Assembly: GCA_023249275.1 (NCBI GenBank)
Contig: JAHFCV010000009.1
Span: forward strand, 1-27,465
Length of the DNA stretch: 27,465 nucleotides
DNA from: Candidatus Methanoperedens sp.
Lineage (GTDB): Archaea; Halobacteriota; Methanosarcinia; Methanosarcinales; Methanoperedenaceae
Direction: 5' to 3'
Part shown: one piece after another, positions 22,032-27,465 of the stretch
How positions within the stretch are numbered: the first letter of the stretch is position 1
Layout of the letters: every line of letters begins with the position of its first letter
Made by a program: the position numbers and the translations under genes
The notes under the pieces: generated by a model
The model's input: the letters and a program-made list of their open reading frames with translations, nothing else
Database searches by the model: none
What the model was told of the DNA's origin: nothing

Positions 22032-22053
22032 TCATACGAAAATCATACGTATG
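22032..22053 (+). promoter_or_regulatory. Repeat/palindrome, likely operator of the first toxin-antitoxin pair
   Basis: TCATACG occurs at 22032-22038 and 22043-22049, and the second copy is part of the palindrome CATACGTATG (22044-22053). ATTTTAAAA (about 21992-22000) is a TATA-like box that would start RNA near the repeats. Antitoxins commonly bind such sites at their own promoter. Confidence 0.45.
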
Positions 22054-22059
22054 AGATGA

Positions 22060-22332
22060 ATGCTGATACAAAGAATACTTATGTCGCAAGAAGTTTCCGA
22101 GAAGATTAAATGTAAACATGGTCTTGACCCAATTGTAGCAAAAGAGGTTCTGGAAAGTTATAGCGCCAGTTACATAGAAAAAGTGGGTGGCGGCTCTTAC
22201 ATGGCTGTCGGATTATCCTGCGCAGGATATGTGACTGTATTTTTTGGGTACGAAGCCGGAACTGCCGAGATTAAAACTGCATACCAGTCATCAAACTGGC
22301 AGATTGATCTTTATAAAAGAAAAAGAGGATGA
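22060..22332 (+). CDS. Small toxin-like protein (BrnT/DUF4258-like), first pair
   Basis: 90 residues from ATG 22060; an internal ATG (22081) would give 83. The pattern KCKHGLDPIVAKEVLES, then GGSYMAVGLSCAGYVTVFFG, then TAEIKTAYQSSNWQIDLYKR fits the RelE-fold BrnT/DUF4258 type of ribonuclease toxin: His-Gly near the N-terminus, two central strands, and a final Ala-Tyr strand with basic end. I assign this by pattern only. The stop overlaps the next gene's ATG in ATGA form, as in coupled toxin-antitoxin pairs with toxin first (the mqsRA order). Confidence 0.6.
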   Translation: MLIQRILMSQEVSEKIKCKHGLDPIVAKEVLESYSASYIEKVGGGSYMAVGLSCAGYVTVFFGYEAGTAEIKTAYQSSNWQIDLYKRKRG

Positions 22333-22760
22333 ATATGAAGGCAAAAAAGAAAGAATTTGACTACGACAATATTAAACCTGAGGAGCTAACAGGCGAAGAG
22401 GCAGCATTTGAAGTTCGACTTGATTCCAAAGCCCCTGTATATTGTACAGATTGCCACATAAAACTGGAACCAACGAAAGTTGATGTCAAAAGAGGCAATA
22501 TATTGATTATGAACGTTGATGCCTACAAATGCCCAAAATGTGGAAAAGAGTTATTAGATGTTGAAACCGCATCGCGGGTAGAGCGGGAGTTCGCACTCAG
22601 GCACGCCGAAGAAATAAAAGGCTATGAAGTAAAAATATCCTCGGATGGCAGGAATTACTTGATACGGTTCCCGAAAGAACTTTCAAGAATGCTCGCAACC
22701 AAAAAAATCGCAAAAATATTGCCCATCGACTCTGATGAATTTGTGCTCAAAGTCATGTAG
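22329..22760 (+). CDS. YgiT/MqsA-type zinc-finger protein with AbrB-like C-terminus, likely antitoxin
   Basis: 143 residues. The N-terminal 30 are acidic. A zinc finger of YgiT type follows with CTDC (about 37-40) and CPKC (about 66-69), then ELLDVETASRVEREF, the usual continuation. The last 40 residues (RNYLIRFPKELSRMLA, then ILPIDSDEFVLKV) resemble one AbrB/SpoVT swapped-hairpin unit, which binds DNA as a dimer. MqsA itself has a helix-turn-helix there. It overlaps the upstream toxin-like gene by four bases. Best reading: antitoxin neutralising through the finger domain and repressing through the AbrB-like part. Confidence 0.7.
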   Translation: MNMKAKKKEFDYDNIKPEELTGEEAAFEVRLDSKAPVYCTDCHIKLEPTKVDVKRGNILIMNVDAYKCPKCGKELLDVETASRVEREFALRHAEEIKGYEVKISSDGRNYLIRFPKELSRMLATKKIAKILPIDSDEFVLKVM

Positions 22761-22831
22761 TCAGTACTCATGATTAAAAGTTCACCGACCATGCAAGAAA
22801 AAGAATTACTTCCAGAGGAATAGAGGCAAGA

Positions 22832-23167
22832 ATGACAATAATTTGCGGCAAATGCAATCAGGAAATGCAGGAAGTAGAATTAAAAGAGTATGAATTTGAG
22901 GATGGCATAGTCCTTGAAAATGTCAAAGCAATGCGGTGTCCGATAGGTCATGTTACTTTTACCGAGGAACAGGCAGATGCTTTAGAGAAGCGAACAGAGG
23001 ACATTAAAACGCATGCCTTCCGATTCATCCGGTCAATAAGCAAAAGCGCCAGGTCTATGGTTATCCGGATTCCGGCAGACCTTGCGAAACATTTAGAGAT
23101 AGATGAGAAAAGCAAAGTAGAAATGATTCCTTTAGGTAAGAAAAGATTCCTGGTCGAGGTAAAATAA
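22832..23167 (+). CDS. Second zinc-finger/AbrB-like protein, orphan antitoxin-like
   Basis: 111 residues. CGKC (about 5-8) and a second half-site reading CPIGH (about 36-40) replace the usual CxxC pair, so one ligand may be His. FTEEQADALEKRTED matches the helix after the finger. RSMVIRIPADLAKHLEIDEK and the final RFLVEVK form an AbrB-like hairpin clearer than that of the preceding gene. It lies 71 bases downstream of the first pair on the same strand with no toxin gene of its own; GAGG about 7 bases before the ATG gives translation. It may be a duplicated antitoxin or a regulator of the cluster. Confidence 0.65.
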   Translation: MTIICGKCNQEMQEVELKEYEFEDGIVLENVKAMRCPIGHVTFTEEQADALEKRTEDIKTHAFRFIRSISKSARSMVIRIPADLAKHLEIDEKSKVEMIPLGKKRFLVEVK

Positions 23168-23182
23168 ACTTTCGGCTCCATT

Positions 23183-23419
23183 TTATGCCGCGCTTTCTAT
23201 CTCATGCGCAGAACGAATTATATCTACGAAATATCCCTTCTTCTTGTCGTCAATACATTTTGTTATTTCCTGAATAAACGAAGCAGTCTTTGTGTCAAAA
23301 TATTTCTCCCCGCATCTCTTACAGACCTCAGCCGGCATCTCTTTTACAACAACGCCTCTAACTTCTACTTCAACAAGGGATAATTCCACAGGTCCTTTAC
23401 ACATATAGCATGTTTTCAT
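23183..23419 (-). CDS. YgiT-type zinc-finger antitoxin, second pair
   Basis: 78 residues: CYMC (4-7) and CKRC (33-36), with MPAEVCKRCGEKYFDTKTAS, the strongly conserved YgiT-type motif. A short helical tail with no DNA-binding domain follows. It starts one base after the stop of the DUF4258 toxin gene upstream, so the two are certainly cotranscribed. Its stop converges on the orphan zinc-finger gene, with 15 bases between. With no DNA-binding domain it would neutralise the toxin but need another factor to repress transcription. Confidence 0.75.
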   Translation of the reverse strand: MKTCYMCKGPVELSLVEVEVRGVVVKEMPAEVCKRCGEKYFDTKTASFIQEITKCIDDKKKGYFVDIIRSAHEIESAA

Positions 23420-23420
23420 T

Positions 23421-23723
23421 TTATTGCCTCTTTCTATAATCGTCTGTCCATTTTGAGATATCGGGTATATACACCGTAATTATTATCAGAGCATCTTCAT
23501 GTGGAGCACAGACGACATGCACGGGCTTACCAGCAATTGAACACAACGCCAGACAGCTAAATCCTCTTGGATCATCAGGATATTCCTCGATGACCTCAAA
23601 TTTTGAGTTTAAAGCATTCTCTAACTGTTCAGCCGTTATGCCGTCTAAAGCTTCTTCTTTTAAAGCATGAAGAGTATGTTTGAGGTTATTCAGCCTTAAG
23701 GTTATCTCTTGCACTGTGTTCAT
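23421..23723 (-). CDS. DUF4258 toxin-like protein, second pair
   Basis: 100 residues matching the DUF4258 layout. A long first helix (LRLNNLKHTLHALKEEALDG) leads to GITAEQLENALNSKFEVIEE, then YPDDPRGFSCLALCSIAGKP, then VHVVCAPHEDALIIITVYIP and a final KWTDDYRKR. The His-Val-Val strand, the Thr-Val-Tyr strand and the Trp plus basic end are typical. Members pair with YgiT-type antitoxins and are believed to be RelE-fold mRNA nucleases. Toxin comes first, antitoxin second. The gene abuts carB's 3' end with 38 bases between. Confidence 0.75.
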   Translation of the reverse strand: MNTVQEITLRLNNLKHTLHALKEEALDGITAEQLENALNSKFEVIEEYPDDPRGFSCLALCSIAGKPVHVVCAPHEDALIIITVYIPDISKWTDDYRKRQ

Positions 23724-23761
23724 ATATTAGTTTCATTCCATCCTTAGTACCAACACAATCA

Positions 23762-26700
23762 TCAGTTAGTATGGTACTCGCCCAGCGACTTAATCGTAAT
23801 CTCCCCGTTCTTCATAGCTTCAATCGCATCAGCAGCCGCAAGCGCAGCCTGTATCGTGGTAATATAAGGCACGCTGAAATCAACAGCAGCCCTTCGTATG
23901 TGATAACCGTCCTTCACAGTCTGCTTGCTGCTTGGAGTATTGATTATGAGGTTAACTTCCTTTTTATGGATGAGGTCAACGATATTCGGAGCGCCCTCGC
24001 TAACCTTGTTTATGATATCCATCTTTACACCATTCTGTGACAGGAATTTCGCAGTACCGCGCGTTCCTATCAGGTGCAGTCCCGCTGCCTGCATCTTTTT
24101 AGCCACTCTTGCGATAAGCTTTTTATCCTCATCGCGTATTGACATGAACACGGTACCGGAAAGCGGCAAAATATTGTCAGCAGCCCATTCAGCCTTGAAA
24201 AACGCCCGCCCGAAATCGTAATCTATTCCCATTACCTCGCCCGTGCTCTTCATCTCAGGACCGAGCACAGGGTCGGCTCCGGGGAGCTTATCAAAGGGCA
24301 GCAGCACTTCCTTCACAGAGACATGCTTCACGGTTGGGTCGCCTTTCCCGCCAAGCTCCTTCAGCGTATGCCCCGCCATAACTTTTGCCGCTATTTTTGC
24401 AAGCGGAAGCCCCACAGCTTTACTCACGAAAGGTATGGTGCGGCTTGACCTGGGGTTAGCCTCAAGAACATAGACCACCCCGTTCTTGGTTGCCATCTGG
24501 ATGTTGATTATCCCGACCACGCGAAGAGCCAGCGCTATTTTCCTTACATAATCGCGAACAATAGCAAGTATCTCAGGTTTCAGGGACTGCGGGGGTATGA
24601 CGCAGGCTGAGTCGCCTGAATGAATTCCCGCTTCTTCTATATGCTCCATTATTGCGCCTATGAGCACTTCTTTCCCGTCGCATATCGCATCCACATCGAT
24701 TTCCACAGCGTTGTCAAGGAAATCATCGATAAGCACGGGATGCTCATTGGAAACTTTCACAGCCTCTTTGAGATATCGCTCAAGGTCGCGCTCGTCGTAC
24801 ACGATTTCCATTGCTCTCCCACCCAGCACGTAAGAAGGTCGTACGAGCACAGGATACCCGATTCTTTTTGCCTCGTTGAACGCTTCTTTATAATTGGTGG
24901 CGCATCCCGCCTCGGGCTGGAGGATGCCCAGCTTTTTCATCATGGCGTTAAAGCGTCCCCTGTCCTCTGCAATGTCCATGTCGTCAGGAGTTGTTCCGAG
25001 TATGATGGTATTCAGGTCTGTCCTGCGGTCAAGTTCTTTCTTAAGCGGAATCGCCATGTTCACAGAAGTCTGCCCCCCGAACTGCACCATCACGCCATAG
25101 GGTCGCTCCCTGTCAATCACGTTCATTACGTCTTCAAGAGTCAGGGGTTCAAAGAACAGCTTGTCAGAGGTATCATAATCCGTGGAGACTGTTTCAGGAT
25201 TGTTGTTAATTATATGCGTCTCTATCCCCTCATCGCGCAATGCCGTAACCGCATGCACAGTGCAGTAATCAAACTCGATGCCCTGTCCTATGCGGATTGG
25301 ACCTGAGCCTATGATGAGCACTTTCTTCTTGCTGGAAGGCGCTGCCTCGCACTGGTCTTCATACGTGGAATAATAATACGGCGTAGCTGCTGCAAATTCC
25401 GCGGCGCAGGTATCAACCATCTTATAGGTGGGGATAATGCCATGTTCCCGTCGCAGGTCGTTTATCTCTTCGCGCGTCCTGCCGCAAAGGAATGCTATCC
25501 TCTCATCGCTTAACCCCATGCGTTTGGCTTTTCGCAGATTATCTGCCGACAGGTCGTCTTTTATCGTATCCTCGATGCCAATGATATTCTTTATTTTCCT
25601 GATGAAGAACGGGTCGATATTGGTATTCCTTGAAATTTCATCGATTGGCATGCCGTTTCGCAACGCCTGGTAAATCACAAACAGGCGCTCATGCGTTGGG
25701 TGGCGCAGGATATCCAGAATCTCATCTCTGCTCCACTCCTTGAATCCGAAGTCCATATCCACTTCAAGCGAACGCACCGCTTTCTGCAGCGCCTCTTCTA
25801 TCGTCCTTCCTATCGCCATCACTTCGCCCGTGCTCTTCATCGCGGTGGTAAGGTGCTTATCTGCGGTCACGAATTTATCAAAGGGCCAGCGCGGGATTTT
25901 GACAACCGTGTAATCGATGGTGGGTTCAAAAGAGGCCGGAGTTTTCTTGGTGATATCGTTCGTTATCTCATCAAGCGCCATACCGATTGCGATTTTTGCA
26001 GTGACGCGGGCAATCGGGTAGCCGGTGGCTTTTGAGGCAAGGGCTGAAGAGCGTGAAACCCGCGGATTGACTTCCACGATCCTTACCTCGTCCTCGCGCA
26101 CAGCAAACTGAATATTGCAGCCGCCTTCGATACCCAGCGCCCTTATTATCTTTATCGAAGCGCTCCGCAGCTTCTGGTGGTCGGCATCCGACAGCGTCTG
26201 CGAGGGCGTCACCACTATGGATTCGCCTGTATGGATGCCCATGGGGTCAAGGTTTTCCATATTGCATATCACGATGCAGGTATCGTTCTTATCGCGCATG
26301 ACCTCATATTCGAACTCTTTCCAGCCTATGATGCTTTCCTCTATGAGAACCTGGTGAATCCGTGAGCGCTCAAGCCCGCGCTCTGTGATTTCAAGGAGTT
26401 CTTCCCGTGTATATGCGATGCCGCCTCCTGCGCCGCCCAGGGTGTATGCGGGGCGGATGATGAGGGGAAGCCCCAGTTCTTCAATCAGCGTCTCGGCATC
26501 CTCAAGTGTGTTCACTGCTTTTGAGCGCGGGACTTTTTCCCCGAGGCTTATCATTTTTTTCTTAAATAAGTCGCGGTCTTCTGAATCCTTGATTGCCTGA
26601 AGCGGTGTGCCAAGAAGCTCGACATTGAATTTATCGAATACACCCATCTCAGCAAGTTCGCTTGTAACATTAAGCCCGGTCTGACCGCCAAGCCCTGCAA

Positions 26701-26959
26701 TGATGCCGTCAGGCCGCTCTTTCTCGATGATTTTCGCAATAATTTCGGGTTCAAGCGGCTCGATATAGATGGCGTCTGCCATGTCCGTGTCTGTCATTAT
26801 GGTGGCGGGGTTGCTGTTGACCAGCACGACCTTGATACCCTCTTCGCGAAGAGAGCGGCATGCCTGGCTGCCTGAAAAATCGAATTCTGCCGCCTGTCCT
26901 ATCATGATGGGGCCTGAGCCTATGAGCAGTACTTTCTTGATGTCGGGTCTTTTTGGCAT
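23762..26959 (-). CDS. carB: Carbamoyl-phosphate synthase large subunit
   Basis: 1065 residues, full length. Two homologous halves each open with a PreATP-grasp strand (KVLLIGSGPIMIGQAAEFDF and KVLIIGSGPIRIGQGIEFDY at about 551-570). Each holds an ATP-grasp domain with RPAYTLGGAGGG or RPSYVLGGRAME and a metal-site VNPRVSRSS or ANPRSSRTIP. The C-terminal 140 residues (SGTVFMSIRDEDK onward) form the MGS-like allosteric domain. With CarA it makes carbamoyl phosphate from bicarbonate, ATP and glutamine for arginine and pyrimidines. carA is not in view. AATTTATAA near 26987-26995 lies about 30 bases before the ATG, so the mRNA probably has almost no leader. Confidence 0.97.
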   Translation of the reverse strand: MPKRPDIKKVLLIGSGPIMIGQAAEFDFSGSQACRSLREEGIKVVLVNSNPATIMTDTDMADAIYIEPLEPEIIAKIIEKERPDGIIAGLGGQTGLNVTSELAEMGVFDKFNVELLGTPLQAIKDSEDRDLFKKKMISLGEKVPRSKAVNTLEDAETLIEELGLPLIIRPAYTLGGAGGGIAYTREELLEITERGLERSRIHQVLIEESIIGWKEFEYEVMRDKNDTCIVICNMENLDPMGIHTGESIVVTPSQTLSDADHQKLRSASIKIIRALGIEGGCNIQFAVREDEVRIVEVNPRVSRSSALASKATGYPIARVTAKIAIGMALDEITNDITKKTPASFEPTIDYTVVKIPRWPFDKFVTADKHLTTAMKSTGEVMAIGRTIEEALQKAVRSLEVDMDFGFKEWSRDEILDILRHPTHERLFVIYQALRNGMPIDEISRNTNIDPFFIRKIKNIIGIEDTIKDDLSADNLRKAKRMGLSDERIAFLCGRTREEINDLRREHGIIPTYKMVDTCAAEFAAATPYYYSTYEDQCEAAPSSKKKVLIIGSGPIRIGQGIEFDYCTVHAVTALRDEGIETHIINNNPETVSTDYDTSDKLFFEPLTLEDVMNVIDRERPYGVMVQFGGQTSVNMAIPLKKELDRRTDLNTIILGTTPDDMDIAEDRGRFNAMMKKLGILQPEAGCATNYKEAFNEAKRIGYPVLVRPSYVLGGRAMEIVYDERDLERYLKEAVKVSNEHPVLIDDFLDNAVEIDVDAICDGKEVLIGAIMEHIEEAGIHSGDSACVIPPQSLKPEILAIVRDYVRKIALALRVVGIINIQMATKNGVVYVLEANPRSSRTIPFVSKAVGLPLAKIAAKVMAGHTLKELGGKGDPTVKHVSVKEVLLPFDKLPGADPVLGPEMKSTGEVMGIDYDFGRAFFKAEWAADNILPLSGTVFMSIRDEDKKLIARVAKKMQAAGLHLIGTRGTAKFLSQNGVKMDIINKVSEGAPNIVDLIHKKEVNLIINTPSSKQTVKDGYHIRRAAVDFSVPYITTIQAALAAADAIEAMKNGEITIKSLGEYHTN

Positions 26960-27160
26960 ATTTTTAGGCTAAGATGGCATCGGGATGTTATAAATTCTAT
27001 CCATTATAGATGGAGCTATTTTGAAGGGCTCTGTTAACATGACGTGGGATGCCTCTGGCTGTCGACCATCGTGTGTTATATAAGTTATTGTAATTGTTAG
27101 ATGTTTCATATAAGAAATGAGACTGAAAAATTTAATAGATATGTTATTTATTTAGTTAGT

Positions 27161-27358
27161 ATGCCAGAATATACTGTTATTGTTCCATCTTATGGTCAGC
27201 CATATACCAAAAATGGTATCATACATATACCTCTCCACTATCTCGAAAGGCATTTTACACAATACGGTATTAATAAAGAGACCGTTTTTCAACATATTTT
27301 AGAGCATGAGAAACTGCATATTACTAATAACGACACTGAATATCCGGCACTGTCCTAA
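27161..27358 (+). CDS. Small protein with a HExxH motif
   Basis: 65 residues from ATG 27161; an ATG at 27101 would add 20 residues of unclear value. The protein starts MPEYTVIVPSYGQPYTKNGI, then has IPLHYLERHF, and near its end VFQHILEHEKLHITNND. HEKLH is a HExxH zinc-protease signature in a predicted helix. At this size only the minimal motif is present, so activity is unproven; it could be an inactive or partner-dependent fragment. The gene is more AT-rich than the housekeeping genes beside it, suggesting acquisition. A TATA-like TTATATAA lies near 27075-27082. The stop overlaps that of the convergent partial gene by two bases. Confidence 0.5.
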   Translation: MPEYTVIVPSYGQPYTKNGIIHIPLHYLERHFTQYGINKETVFQHILEHEKLHITNNDTEYPALS

Positions 27359-27465
27359 TTTAGAATACTTAATTGAAAATTAAAAAATTCATCCCAGCTC
27401 CATTGATGATTTGTCAATTTCTCAATCATCGCCGGTGTACCACTTCTCGGCAACCGATCCATAAA
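27355..27465 (-). CDS. C-terminal end of an unidentified protein, cut by the window edge
   Basis: A minus-strand frame enters at the right edge and stops with TAG at 27355-27357. The 36 visible residues include DRLPRSGTPAMIEKLTNHQW followed by SWDEFF and a short hydrophobic end. The tail has the flavour of a transposase or recombinase C-terminus, but too little is visible to name it. Its stop overlaps the stop of the HExxH gene. Confidence 0.4.
   Translation of the reverse strand, partial: FMDRLPRSGTPAMIEKLTNHQWSWDEFFNFQLSILN

Noticed and set aside
22770..22823. 17-codon ORF between the two finger genes
   Set aside because: Too short to support, no similarity to the toxins, and no ribosome-binding site.

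Overview
The window is a piece of a euryarchaeal chromosome. Archaeal ribosomal protein eS17, a RadB recombinase paralogue, an EndoQ-type PHP endonuclease and a beta-CASP RNase of the archaeal CPSF type appear together. The CooC-like ATPase, the PAS/GAF histidine kinases and the surface beta-propeller protein with a Thr/Pro linker fit the Methanosarcinia and ANME-2d side of the tree. That placement is inference; no rRNA or tRNA was seen.

Layout from the left. A truncated gene and a small coupled ORF lie on the minus strand (1-295). A solitary ribbon-helix-helix gene with repeats in front of it follows, then surE. Next comes a housekeeping block, rps17e-dapA-dapB (lysine/diaminopimelate synthesis), which converges on two tandem paralogous histidine kinases (3565-8768, minus). 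A plus-strand run follows: nitroreductase, TusA-like sulfur carrier, EndoQ, and an anchored beta-propeller protein. Then come a CorA-like channel lacking GMN (minus), a DUF5658-like membrane protein (plus), a receiver-only protein with an altered phosphorylation site, and argH (minus), which is divergent from the CPSF-like RNase (plus). A minus-strand group runs MFS transporter, YkgJ-type Fe/Zn-cluster protein, metallophosphoesterase, CooC-like ATPase, radB. A possible small RNA gene lies near 21.9 kb. A dense cluster of small toxin and zinc-finger antitoxin genes fills 22.0-23.7 kb. The right end holds carB, a small HExxH protein and a gene truncated by the window edge.

Three things stand out. 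(1) An intergenic element of three successive hairpins precedes the tusA-like and cooC-like genes in nearly identical form. The start codon is the last three bases of the final hairpin and the Shine-Dalgarno sequence lies at and beside its loop. dapB has a version with a different but still paired stem, and dapA has the same Shine-Dalgarno-to-ATG segment. (2) Three or four genes with intact conserved N-termini (CPSF-like RNase, radB, receiver protein, probably the ribbon-helix-helix gene) have no in-frame ATG, GTG or TTG where the protein must begin. An ATT or ATA codon sits there behind a plausible Shine-Dalgarno sequence. (3) The toxin-antitoxin cluster holds two different toxin-like genes and three YgiT/MqsA-type zinc-finger proteins, two of which are joined to an AbrB-like segment instead of the helix-turn-helix found in MqsA.

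Many genes are packed tightly, with convergent stop codons only 0-15 bases apart. Several promoters (EndoQ, argH, carB) put the TATA-like box about 25-30 bases before the ATG, which suggests leaderless mRNAs.
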